From Archangium sp. (GTDB lineage Bacteria > Myxococcota > Myxococcia > Myxococcales > Myxococcaceae), in NCBI GenBank assembly GCA_022843845.1, contig JALHMW010000010.1, positions 62,001 through 126,000 of the forward strand: a DNA stretch of 64,000 bases. The letters run 5' to 3'. Shown one piece after another: positions 53,527-61,772 of this stretch. The position numbers and the translations under genes are program-made. The notes beneath the pieces are model-generated. The model saw only the letters and a program-made list of their open reading frames with translations, had not been told where the DNA came from and searched no databases. The stretch's first letter is position 1, and every line of letters starts with the position of its first letter.

Positions 53527-55340
53527 GCGCGCTCCCTGCTCCGCTCAAGCCGTGGGCCGCGCAGCTCTCCTTGCTGCAGCGAGACCTCGCGCTGGCGCTC
53601 GCCCCGTCGATTCAGCGGCTCTCGATGAGCATCGGGCCGCTCGCCGACGCGCAGTTGAAGCCCACCGGTGCGCCTGATGGCTACGACGGCGTCGCGCGAA
53701 AGGGCTCCTACGAGCGGCTGCTCATCACCGAGTGGCTGTACGCCGACGAAGCGCCCGAAGAGTTCCTGCGCCGCGCGGCCGAAGGCGAACACCTGTTCTC
53801 GCGCCTCGCCGTCAGAGAGCCTCACCAGGCGCGACGGTGCCTCGTGCTCTTCGACGCAGGACCCTCTCAACTGGGCGCACCACGCATCGCCCACCTCGCC
53901 GCCTTCATCGCCTTCGCGTCTCGCTGTGAGGCCGCGCACGCGACGCTGTCATGGGGCGTGCTGCAGTCACCGCCAGCTGCAACGGACGCAGGCTCACGAC
54001 TCCACTCGGGGTTCGGCAAGACCGAAGCCGAGGCGCTGCTCAAGGCCCGCACCTCGAGAGAGGCGACTCCGGCTGACTTGAAACAGTGGCTCGAGGTGAT
54101 GGGCCCGCGCGCCGATGACGTGTGGGTCGTCGGAGGCCACGCGCTGCTCGCCTCCAGTGCCGCGGCGAAGGTGCAGCAGGTCGAAGTGAACGAGCTGGTG
54201 GAGCCGGGTGTGCGTCGGCTCGAGGTGACGGTGCGTCGTGGCGGCCGGGCTCGACAAACGGTTCAGCTCGAGCTGCCTCCGCCAGCGACCTGCGCTTCAC
54301 TGTTGCGGGCTCCGTTCATCGTCGAGAAGCCGAAACCACCGACGGCAGGCACCGCGCGCCCGTCGCACGGCCTCGTCTTCAGCGCGAGCGGCAACCGGCT
54401 CTTCACGCGTGGGCCGAATGGAGAGTTCATCGCCATCGCTCTGCCGAACGGCGTCGGCGCGAGCGTGAAGCAGGCGTTGTTCCAACCACCCGCGCTCGAG
54501 CGCGTCATCGCGGCCGGCTGGCATCGCGGGCTGGTCTGCGTCACCGCGCGATACGACGCCACGGGCCGCGTGGTTCGGCTCGTCGTCTATTCACTCACCA
54601 AGCGCGGCGAGCGGAAAGGAGACCCGGCGCTCTACGAGGTGCCCTCGATCGGCCCCTTCCCCGTTCCAGAAGGCACCTTCGGCGACCTCGCGGTGCTCTC
54701 GTTCGCAGGCAAGCGGAAGCTGATGATCGTCCTCGCTGGCCGCGCCTTCACGCTCGACGACGGCCGCATCATCGAGTCGCGAGACCGCGTGCTCGCGCAC
54801 ACGCAGCGCAGCGAACGGGTCATGCTCTTCACCGTCGATGAAGAGGGCCGCCGGCAGGTGCGCTCCGTCTTCTCGAACGGCACCGAGGTCGCCACGCTCG
54901 TGGAAGGCCTGGGCGCGACGCGCGCGTACTTCGCAGGCGGCATGCGCTACCCGCTGCCGATGCTGGGCCTGGGTGAGATGGCGACCAGCCCGCGGTGGAC
55001 GCTGGTCGATCACTCCCGCGTCTCGTTCGGCATCGACGTGCCCGAGGGCGGCACGGTGATGGGCGTCACGATGCCGTCGACCTGGGTGGCCGGGCTGCTG
55101 GTGCGCACGGCCGACAAGAAGCGGCTGCTCCACGTGAGCGCGCAGGGAACGCAGGTCATCATCGAGACCGAGAGCGACATCGTCGAACTGGCGACCGACT
55201 ACGAGTTCCCGCGCGCGGCGTGGCTCGACGCGGCCGGCGGCGTGGGCCTCTTCGATGCGTCGAAGCCGACGTCGCTGCTCATCGGGTTGCCCGACGGCCA
55301 GGGCCGGCGGCTGATGCACTTCACGGAGTACCGCCGATGA
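53523..55340 (+). CDS. vWA-like domain fused to a beta-propeller (bpX2-like)
   Basis: 605 aa from the GTG at 53523. After an N-terminal helical part (1-100) comes a von Willebrand A-like Rossmann domain (about 104-215): RCLVLFDAGPSQLG in the position of the MIDAS strand, then VWVVGGHALLA. The usual DXSXS is D111-A-G-P-S115, so the metal site is altered. From about residue 280 the protein is a beta-propeller-type repeat with spaced blades (HGLVFSASGNRLFTRGPNGE, RGLVCVTARYDATGRV, VMLFTVDEEGRRQVRSVF, WLDAAGGVGLFDASKP). The MoxR ATPase two genes upstream is the expected partner. The stop and next start overlap as ATGA. Confidence 0.85.
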   Translation: MSALPAPLKPWAAQLSLLQRDLALALAPSIQRLSMSIGPLADAQLKPTGAPDGYDGVARKGSYERLLITEWLYADEAPEEFLRRAAEGEHLFSRLAVREPHQARRCLVLFDAGPSQLGAPRIAHLAAFIAFASRCEAAHATLSWGVLQSPPAATDAGSRLHSGFGKTEAEALLKARTSREATPADLKQWLEVMGPRADDVWVVGGHALLASSAAAKVQQVEVNELVEPGVRRLEVTVRRGGRARQTVQLELPPPATCASLLRAPFIVEKPKPPTAGTARPSHGLVFSASGNRLFTRGPNGEFIAIALPNGVGASVKQALFQPPALERVIAAGWHRGLVCVTARYDATGRVVRLVVYSLTKRGERKGDPALYEVPSIGPFPVPEGTFGDLAVLSFAGKRKLMIVLAGRAFTLDDGRIIESRDRVLAHTQRSERVMLFTVDEEGRRQVRSVFSNGTEVATLVEGLGATRAYFAGGMRYPLPMLGLGEMATSPRWTLVDHSRVSFGIDVPEGGTVMGVTMPSTWVAGLLVRTADKKRLLHVSAQGTQVIIETESDIVELATDYEFPRAAWLDAAGGVGLFDASKPTSLLIGLPDGQGRRLMHFTEYRR

Positions 55341-57979
55341 GCGTGTTTCGACGCCGGCTGGTCTTCGAGGGCCGGCACCCGTTCATCGGCGTGCTGCTGC
55401 CAGACGACGGCGCCTCGCGAGCGCTCATCCTCTCGTGGTGGCAGCCGGGCACCGTGGTGCAGTCGTGTGTCGCTGGGCTCGTGGTGCGCTTCGCGGCGCC
55501 GCGCACCTTCGATGCCGACGAGATGCGAGGTGTGGGGCTCGTCGAGGCGAAGGGCGTGTTGGTGGGCGCTCCGCTTGCAAAGGCACAGCTCGATGCTCTC
55601 GCGCCGCCACAGGGGAACCTCGTCATCGCCTCGGCGGGCCGGCTCGAGTGCCTGCCGCTCGCCGTCACAGCGCTCGACCCTTCCGAGTGGCTTGAGGTTC
55701 CTCCCGCGACCGTCATCACTGTGACGCGGCCGACGCTGCCCGTCGCGCCGATGGCCGTCGCGCTGGCGCCGAGGCCCGTCCAGCTCCGCCCGGACCCGAA
55801 GGCGCTCGCGCCCGAGGCCTCGCGTGCGCTCACCGAAGCGCTGCAACCGGCGACGGGTGTGCCTCGGCAGTCCTTCTTTCGGCGCACGGCGACGAGCGTG
55901 CTGCGGTGGTGGCGTGACCGACGTGGAGGCAATCGTGCGCTCCCTCCATCAACGACACAGCGCGGCCCCGGTCCCATGGAGCGGCTCGAGCGTTGGGCGA
56001 ATCGGCAGCTCGACGACACGCGCCTCGGCCGGTGGATGGATGACGTCAACCGCACCTATGTCGATCGGTTGCTCCGCATGTTCGAGCAAGAGGCCCTCGA
56101 TGACGCGCTGAAGCACGCAGTGCCGCTGAGCCGGAAGACGGCCGAGCCCGGCGCGTTGCCGTCACACACACCGTACGGCGCTCGACAGACCGTCACGCTC
56201 AACCTCGGGCCTCGCACCGCAGCGACCGGTCCCGCCCCCGTGATGCAGGCCACCGTCTACGAGGCGCTCAAGAAGAGATACCGCGCGGCCGCCGAGAAGC
56301 TCGAGAAGGCCGGGCGCATCGACGAGGCCGCCTTCGTACTGGCCGATCTCCTCGACGCTCCGCAAGAAGCCGTCGACCTGCTGGAGCGGCACGACCAGTA
56401 CGAGAAGGCGGCGCGGCTCGCCGAGTCACGCAGCCTCGCGCCCGAGCTCACGGTTCGACTCTGGCTGCTCGCGCGCGACGTCGATCGCGCCATCGCCGTC
56501 GCGCGCCGCTACCGGGCGTTCGCGTCAGCCCTTGCCCGACTCGAGAGGCTCGCTCCCCGTCCGGACCCGCGCGACCAGATGCACGCCGAGGTGCTGAGGT
56601 TGCACTGGGCTCAGTCGCTCGCGGCGTCGGGCGACTTCGGTGGCGCAGCCGCGGCTGTTCGAGACGTCGAGAGGGGGCGCGCGCTGATGCTGACGTGGGT
56701 CGACCTCGGCATCGAGGCGGGTGGACCTCAACGTGGTCCGCTCCTGGTGCGACGGCTCGAGCTCGAACCCTCGACGTCGCAGGCGCAGGTCGAGCTCGCC
56801 CATCAGCTGTTGAACGACACCGCTGAGGCGACGGCCCCGGAGCGCGCGGCGCTCGCAGAGGCCGTGGTGAGCTCGACCGACTCCGCCAGCCTCGAGCAGC
56901 GCCGGCCGCTTGCGCGCGCGGCGATTCGGGCGCTGGTGCGTGACGAGTCGACGTGGGGTGTCCTGAAGCCGGGCCTCATCGGCAAGCTCATCGCGTTCGA
57001 CGATGGTCCACTCCGTGCGGACCTACCGTCGTACGCACCCGGCGTGCGCAGCGGCGAGGCGGTGCCTCCACGGTTCGAGCGAGACCCGACCGCGTTGACG
57101 CCGCACGACGCGGTGCTGCTCCCCAACGGAGCGTTGCTCGTCGCGTTGGGAGAGAGCGGCGTCGCGCTGGTGGCTCACGACGGGCGGGTGACCTGGCGCG
57201 CCGACGTGCCGGCCTTCTCGTTGGTGATGAGCGACGAAGGTACGAACGTGCTGGCGCTGGCGCCGCGCGAAGACGTCACGTCTGTCTCCCGCATCTCGAT
57301 GGCGCCCAGGCGCGCGACGCGGTGGGCCGACGTGCAGCTGACGTGCTGGAGCGACACCTTCCGCGACGGCATCTGGTTCATCGCTGCTGGCCCGCGTGTG
57401 CTCGGCCTCGACGTGCTGGGCGAACGCCCCGTGCCGCTGTGGGAGCTGCCGGCGCTCCCCGTCGGCGCAGTCAGCGCGTTGGCGACGAGCTCGTCGAGCG
57501 TGGCGGTGCTGATGACCATCGGCGCAGACGTCGTTCGGCGTGCGTGGCGCTTCCCGAGGTTCGACCTCATCGAGAACGCCGGCGTCTTCCAGGCGGGTGA
57601 CGTCGAGCGCTCGGCCACCACGTCAGAGCGAGAGTTCGTGCTCCTCGGTCGCGCGGCTACCGGCAGCCTCACGGCGTGGACTCCGGCTGCGGCAGCCAAC
57701 CAGCCCCCAACGGCGCAGAGTCTGCCGGGCGTGCTCGCCGGAACCCCGTCGATGCACGGCACCACGTTCGCCGTGCCGACGCAGTGGCGACAGGAGCGCC
57801 CAGACCAGCTCGACGTGCTGCTCCGCCCCGGTCAGCGGAGCTTCGGCTTCGGCCACGCCACGCGCGCGCACACCCGCTTTCAACGCAACGTGCTCGTCAT
57901 CTGCTGCGACAACGGGCACGTCGTCTGCTTCGACACCAACACCCAACGGCTGCTGCGCGACGTGACGGTGAAGCCATGA
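55337..57979 (+). CDS. Large helical-repeat/beta-propeller component (bpX6-like)
   Basis: 880 aa. N-terminal about 110-residue beta-rich domain (RRRLVFEGRHPFIGVLLPDD, VVQSCVAGLVVRFA), a Pro-rich linker, an amphipathic helical stretch (about 215-265), then TPR-like helices (about 310-600): AAAEKLEKAGRIDEAAFVLA, VDLLERHDQYEKAARLAESR, ELTVRLWLLARDVDRAIAVA. From about 640 to the end is a beta-propeller with tryptophan-marked blades (GVALVAHDGRVTWRADVPAF, RDGIWFIAAGPRVLGLDVLG, NVLVICCDNGHVVCFDTNTQ). The layout fits the largest component of MoxR-vWA-propeller systems, which may recognise a target through its repeats. ATGA overlap on both sides. Confidence 0.83.
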   Translation: MSVFRRRLVFEGRHPFIGVLLPDDGASRALILSWWQPGTVVQSCVAGLVVRFAAPRTFDADEMRGVGLVEAKGVLVGAPLAKAQLDALAPPQGNLVIASAGRLECLPLAVTALDPSEWLEVPPATVITVTRPTLPVAPMAVALAPRPVQLRPDPKALAPEASRALTEALQPATGVPRQSFFRRTATSVLRWWRDRRGGNRALPPSTTQRGPGPMERLERWANRQLDDTRLGRWMDDVNRTYVDRLLRMFEQEALDDALKHAVPLSRKTAEPGALPSHTPYGARQTVTLNLGPRTAATGPAPVMQATVYEALKKRYRAAAEKLEKAGRIDEAAFVLADLLDAPQEAVDLLERHDQYEKAARLAESRSLAPELTVRLWLLARDVDRAIAVARRYRAFASALARLERLAPRPDPRDQMHAEVLRLHWAQSLAASGDFGGAAAAVRDVERGRALMLTWVDLGIEAGGPQRGPLLVRRLELEPSTSQAQVELAHQLLNDTAEATAPERAALAEAVVSSTDSASLEQRRPLARAAIRALVRDESTWGVLKPGLIGKLIAFDDGPLRADLPSYAPGVRSGEAVPPRFERDPTALTPHDAVLLPNGALLVALGESGVALVAHDGRVTWRADVPAFSLVMSDEGTNVLALAPREDVTSVSRISMAPRRATRWADVQLTCWSDTFRDGIWFIAAGPRVLGLDVLGERPVPLWELPALPVGAVSALATSSSSVAVLMTIGADVVRRAWRFPRFDLIENAGVFQAGDVERSATTSEREFVLLGRAATGSLTAWTPAAAANQPPTAQSLPGVLAGTPSMHGTTFAVPTQWRQERPDQLDVLLRPGQRSFGFGHATRAHTRFQRNVLVICCDNGHVVCFDTNTQRLLRDVTVKP

Positions 57980-59037
57980 TGGTGCTCGACCTCCTCGACG
58001 TGCCTGCTGGACTGCGGCTGGCGAGCGGCCGACCGGCGCGCTTCCAACGGTTTCCGCTCGACGAGCCCTTCAGCGTGGGGCCTGCGGGGCTTTTGCGAAT
58101 GGCCTCGTTGGAGCCGGCGCAAGCGTGGCAAGTGGTGCTCGAGCGCGAGACGCCGCGCTTCATCGGAGGTGCGGGCGCCCGGCTCCGCTCGGTGGAAGGC
58201 AGCATCTTCAGGGTCGAGACCGGCCCCGACGTGACGAGCTTCCGTGTCGTGTCGGACGACACGCCGCGGCTCGATTGGCCGAAGCCGCTCGACGGGGCCA
58301 TCTCGGTAGTCGCTCCCGGTGTCGCGGGGCTCGACGTGCTGGCGGACCTGCTGATGGAGCGCGCGCACCCGCTGGGTGAACGGATGCGCGATCTGCCCGA
58401 GCCGCAGTGGAGCGACGAGGCGTGGATGGGCGACCTGCGTCACCTCGAGTGGGAAGGCAGCTACGACCTCTCGTGGGCCCGCGGCGTCGTGACGAGCGCG
58501 GTGGTGCGAACGCTGCAGGGGCTCGACCGGCTGAGCGCGCACGTGCTGTCGCATCTGGTGCAGCGCGTGGAGGTCATCGACTGGACGTCGAAGCCGAGCC
58601 TCGCGACGGCCTCGGCCATCCTCGACGGGCTGCTCGAGCATCGCCTGCCATGGCTCGGAACGCTGACCGTGCATGGGCTGAAGCACACGGTCGGCGACGA
58701 GCTCCACCGGCTCTGGCGGAAGGGACGGTGGGCGTCGCAGGTGACGAAGGGGTGTGTGCTCGAGACCCCGCGCCCGGTGCCGCTGTTTCTGCGAACGGCG
58801 ACGCGCACCGACGTGGTGCCCGAGCGCGGCTACATGCAGGTCGGTGACGGTTCGCCGCTGTGCTTCGTGCGCTACAACGACTCCACGGTTCAGCTCACTG
58901 TGCCTCGCCTGAATTTCACGTTGAATGGCGTGAAGCGCACCCCGCGCGTCGCGGCGCCCGGCCCGTGGGTGGTGGTCCTGAAGCCGAAAGACACCTTCAC
59001 GATCGACGAGCGCACGTACACGCTCGACGTGGCGTGA
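57976..59037 (+). CDS. Terminal component of the MoxR operon, TIGR02996-like repeat region suspected
   Basis: 353 aa from the ATG at 57976, overlapping the previous stop (ATGA). N-terminal strand-rich part (LRLASGRPARFQRFPLDE, RLRSVEGSIFRVETGPDV). The middle (about 140-260) has leucine/tryptophan-spaced repeats (LRHLEWEGSYDLSWARG, LVQRVEVIDWTSKPSLATAS, RLPWLGTLTVHGLKHTV) resembling the leucine-rich part of TIGR02996-type proteins such as the one at 50300. The C-terminus is a short beta domain with a forkhead-associated or PilZ-like look only in outline (VQLTVPRLNFTLNGVKR, TFTIDERTYTL). No catalytic residues recognised. Confidence 0.75.
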   Translation: MMVLDLLDVPAGLRLASGRPARFQRFPLDEPFSVGPAGLLRMASLEPAQAWQVVLERETPRFIGGAGARLRSVEGSIFRVETGPDVTSFRVVSDDTPRLDWPKPLDGAISVVAPGVAGLDVLADLLMERAHPLGERMRDLPEPQWSDEAWMGDLRHLEWEGSYDLSWARGVVTSAVVRTLQGLDRLSAHVLSHLVQRVEVIDWTSKPSLATASAILDGLLEHRLPWLGTLTVHGLKHTVGDELHRLWRKGRWASQVTKGCVLETPRPVPLFLRTATRTDVVPERGYMQVGDGSPLCFVRYNDSTVQLTVPRLNFTLNGVKRTPRVAAPGPWVVVLKPKDTFTIDERTYTLDVA

Positions 59038-59073
59038 TGACTGTGGCTCCATGCGCCTCTCTGGAGGCTCCCG

Positions 59074-59922
59074 ATGTCTGAACGCGCATACCTCGACTTG
59101 CTGAAGACGGTGTTGGAGCAGGGCAAGCCGCGCGCCGACCGCACGGGCACCGGCACCCGCGCCCTGTTCGGCGGCCAGCTGCGCTTCGACCTGCGCACGA
59201 GCTTCCCGCTGCTCACGACGAAGAAGGTGCACCTGAAGTCCATCGTCCACGAGCTGCTGTGGTTCGTGCGCGGCGAGACGACGGTGCAGTCGCTCAAAGA
59301 CGTCGGCGTCTCCATCTGGGACGAGTGGGCGACGGCAGAAAAGACGGCGCGCTTCGGACGCAGCGCTGGCGATCTCGGCCCCGTCTATGGGCACCAGTGG
59401 CGCAACTTCGGAGCGACGAAGAAGGCCGACGGCAGCTACGAGAAAGACGGCGTCGATCAGCTCGCGCGGCTGGTGCGTGACATCCGGGAGAGCCCGATGA
59501 GCCGCCGGTTGCTGGTGACGGGCTGGAACCCGGAAGAAGCAGACCAGGTCGCGCTGCCGCCGTGCCACACGCTGTTTCAGTTCCACGTGCAGGACGGCGA
59601 GCTGTCCTGCCACCTGTACCAACGGTCTGGCGACGTCTTCCTCGGCGTGCCGTTCAACATCGCCAGCTACGCGTTGCTGACGTTGATGGTGGCGCAGGCG
59701 ACGGGGCTTTCCCCGGGAGACTTCGTGCACAGCTTCGGAGACGTGCACCTGTACAACAACCACGTGGACCAGGCGCGGGAGCAGCTCGGTCGTGAGCCAC
59801 GCGCCTTTCCACGCATGCGCCTGAACCCCGAGCGCACGAGCCTCTTCGACTTCCGCTTCGAGGACTTCACGCTCGAAGGGTACGACCCGCACCCGGCCAT
59901 CAAGGCTCCCGTGGCGGTGTGA
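59074..59922 (+). CDS. thyA: Thymidylate synthase
   Basis: 282 aa. Methylates dUMP to dTMP using 5,10-methylene-tetrahydrofolate. Active-site C164 in [11 protein letters not shown], plus phosphate-site arginines in [14 protein letters not shown] and in [46 protein letters not shown] and [13 protein letters not shown] normal-length bacterial ThyA with a short insert before the QWRNF region (TAEKTARFG). Its stop overlaps the folA start by 4 nt, pairing dTMP synthesis with regeneration of the dihydrofolate it produces. Confidence 0.97.
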   Translation: MSERAYLDLLKTVLEQGKPRADRTGTGTRALFGGQLRFDLRTSFPLLTTKKVHLKSIVHELLWFVRGETTVQSLKDVGVSIWDEWATAEKTARFGRSAGDLGPVYGHQWRNFGATKKADGSYEKDGVDQLARLVRDIRESPMSRRLLVTGWNPEEADQVALPPCHTLFQFHVQDGELSCHLYQRSGDVFLGVPFNIASYALLTLMVAQATGLSPGDFVHSFGDVHLYNNHVDQAREQLGREPRAFPRMRLNPERTSLFDFRFEDFTLEGYDPHPAIKAPVAV

Positions 59923-60407
59923 CGATGACGACGCGCGCCCCCATCGGCCTGGTCGTCGCGGTCGCGCGCAACGGCGGCATCGGCAAGAACAACGCCCTGC
60001 CCTGGCGAATCCCCGAAGACTTGAAGCGCTTCAAGGCGCTGACGCTCGGGCACCCGGTCATCATGGGGCGCGCGACGCACGAGTCGATCGGCAAGCCGCT
60101 GGTCGAGCGGAGGAACATCGTGGTGAGCACCACGCGCGACGCGTTCCCGGGCTGTGAGGTCGTTCGTTCGCTCGACGAAGCGCTGACGCTGGCGCAGTCG
60201 AGCGACACGATGCCGATGATCATCGGCGGCGCGCGGCTCTACGCCGAGGCGCTCCCGGTGGCGACGCACCTGTTCCTCACCGAGGTCGACCGTGACGTCG
60301 AGGCCGACACGTTCTTCCCGACGTGGGACCGCGCGCAGTGGCGTGAGGTGAAGCGGGAACAGGCGCAGACGCCCGACGTGTCGTTCGTCGACCTGGTGCG
60401 CGAGTGA
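59919..60407 (+). CDS. folA: Dihydrofolate reductase
   Basis: 162 aa from the GTG at 59919 (an ATG at 59925 also fits). Reduces dihydrofolate to tetrahydrofolate with NADPH. Signatures: [36 protein letters not shown] with the conserved acidic residue, [23 protein letters not shown] and [13 protein letters not shown]. Immediately downstream of thyA in the classic thyA-folA arrangement. A GTGA overlap joins it to the small membrane protein gene. Confidence 0.96.
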   Translation: MTMTTRAPIGLVVAVARNGGIGKNNALPWRIPEDLKRFKALTLGHPVIMGRATHESIGKPLVERRNIVVSTTRDAFPGCEVVRSLDEALTLAQSSDTMPMIIGGARLYAEALPVATHLFLTEVDRDVEADTFFPTWDRAQWREVKREQAQTPDVSFVDLVRE

Positions 60408-60739
60408 AGGGCCCGTCGAACGCATACATGGGCTGCGCCCTCGTGGTGCTGATGTTGATGACGACGTGCGGCGTGTGCGGTTGGTCGATGTCTCGCGGGC
60501 TGGTGCAGCTCAAGCGCTTCGAAGAGACCAGGCCGGGGACGTCGGTCGAGACGGTCGTGCACGAGGCGACGGTGCTCGGCTTCGAGCGTCGACCGGCAGA
60601 CGATCTCGGGCCCGATGACGCGGGCGTGTCGAGGCTCGAGCTGGTGAAGCGAAATTACCCGCCCGTGGGGCCGTGGCACGTTCGCGTGTTTCACGTCGAT
60701 GGTGGGGTGACGTCGGTCACGACGTGGATTCCGGACTGA
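60404..60739 (+). CDS. Small membrane-anchored protein coupled to folA
   Basis: 111 aa from a GTG overlapping the folA stop. One N-terminal membrane helix (residues about 8-27, YMGCALVVLMLMTTCGVCGW) with several cysteines, then a soluble tail with a strand-rich pattern ending in PWHVRVFHVDGGVTSVTTWI. No family recognised. The overlap with folA makes it part of the thyA-folA transcript, but a role in folate metabolism is not indicated. Confidence 0.7.
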   Translation: MKGPSNAYMGCALVVLMLMTTCGVCGWSMSRGLVQLKRFEETRPGTSVETVVHEATVLGFERRPADDLGPDDAGVSRLELVKRNYPPVGPWHVRVFHVDGGVTSVTTWIPD

Positions 60740-60741
60740 CG

Positions 60742-60918
60742 TCAGAGCTTCGGGGCCCTCCGTGCGTCCATCAGGGCGCGGAGCTCCGCAGCGACTTCGA
60801 GGTCTTTCGGGCGCCTAACCGATTCCTTCACCGTCAGGAGGTCCTCGAGCGAGATGACTCGAATTGCGCGCCCATCGAACTGCATGGCGACTGCGTTCAC
60901 TGCGACCCGGTCGATCAC
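60742..60918 (-). pseudogene. Truncated nucleotidyltransferase-like protein (C-terminal segment only)
   Basis: 58 codons from a GTG that overlaps the upstream gene's stop by 4 nt. The product reads RVISLEDLLTVKESV then RRPKDLEVAAELRAL, the characteristic end of MNT/AbiEii-type nucleotidyltransferases (LEDL...MKR...RPKDL). The catalytic GSxxxGDxDxD part, normally about 100 residues upstream, is absent. It may be a dead remnant or a short fragment kept as an antitoxin-like piece. The reading frame itself is clean and the GTGA coupling is intact. Confidence 0.65.
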
Positions 60919-61142
60919 GGAACTGGACCATGATCGACTGGCTTCACGGCTGCGAGGAGCGCATCGGTCTCATTGATGAGGTCCTCGAGCTGCGCGAGCC
61001 GTTGCTCTGGGGTGAGCTTCAGGTTCTCGAGCAGGAGAGAGACGTCGATGCCCAGGTCGACCGCCCGGTCCCAGTCTGGCCCGTAGCTGGGAAATGCAGC
61101 ACGGAGTTCGTCAGGGAAGGCCATCGTGACGATGGTGTACAA
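60915..61142 (-). CDS. Small acidic partner of the nucleotidyltransferase remnant
   Basis: 75 aa from the TTG at 61142; an ATG at 61124 would give 69. The centre (DRAVDLGIDVSLLLENLKLT then PEQRLAQLEDLI) matches the small proteins found directly upstream of MNT-type nucleotidyltransferase genes, which typically have GIDVxLLxENLxLTPxxRL. Such pairs are suspected two-component toxin-antitoxin or defence modules. Its stop overlaps the truncated nucleotidyltransferase start by 4 nt. Family role uncertain. Confidence 0.6.
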   Translation of the reverse strand: MYTIVTMAFPDELRAAFPSYGPDWDRAVDLGIDVSLLLENLKLTPEQRLAQLEDLINETDALLAAVKPVDHGPVP

Positions 61143-61211
61143 CTCCGCAAGGGTGGGATGAACGGCGTGTCGGAATGGACGCGCGCGAGGCTGGGCGTTA
61201 CGACCGCGGCC

Positions 61212-61763
61212 ATGAAGATCTACACGAAGACCGGCGATGGCGGAGACACCTCACTCTTCGGCGGCGGCCGCGTCGGCAAAGAGAGCGATCGCGTCGAGTC
61301 GTACGGCCAGCTCGACGAGCTCAACGCGGTGCTCGGCATGGCGCGCGCCGAGGGGCTCGGAAAGCTCGACGGCCTGATGCAGACGCTGCAGGACCAGCTC
61401 TTCACCATCGGCTCCATTCTCGCGACGCCCGCGGGGAGCAAAGCCGCGTCACACATTCCGCAGATGAAGGCCGAGTGGGTGACGTCGATGGAGGAGGCAA
61501 TCGACGAGTTCGACAAGGAACTGCCCGCGCTGACGACGTTCATCCTGCCCGGTGGAACGAAGGCCGCTGCAGCCCTGCACCTCGCGCGGTGTATCTGTCG
61601 TCGGGCCGAGCGCCGCATCGTGCCGCTGATGCGCGCAGGCGACGTGGAGCAGGACGTGATCGTGTATCTGAACCGGTTGTCCGATCTGCTCTTCACGATG
61701 GCGCGGGCTGCGAACGCGAACGCCGGTGTGAAGGACGTGCCGTGGGTGGCGCCGAAGAGCTGA
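61212..61763 (+). CDS. PduO-type cob(I)alamin adenosyltransferase
   Basis: 183 aa from the ATG at 61212. Transfers the adenosyl group of ATP to cob(I)alamin to make adenosylcobalamin. ATP-binding N-terminus IYTKTGDGGDTSLFGGGRVG; the five-helix-bundle body carries YGQLDELNAVLGMAR; and the conserved RCICRRAERRIVPL and YLNRLSDLLFTMAR segments. Length is normal for PduO. The upstream 70 bases do not show a cobalamin riboswitch that I can recognise. It is convergent with the Cys-rich lipoprotein (9 nt between stops). Confidence 0.95.
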   Translation: MKIYTKTGDGGDTSLFGGGRVGKESDRVESYGQLDELNAVLGMARAEGLGKLDGLMQTLQDQLFTIGSILATPAGSKAASHIPQMKAEWVTSMEEAIDEFDKELPALTTFILPGGTKAAAALHLARCICRRAERRIVPLMRAGDVEQDVIVYLNRLSDLLFTMARAANANAGVKDVPWVAPKS

Positions 61764-61772
61764 CGGCTGAGC

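Noticed and set aside
61125..61211. Possible cobalamin riboswitch before the adenosyltransferase gene.
   Set aside because: Less than 90 bases remain between genes and no B12-box-like sequence is visible.
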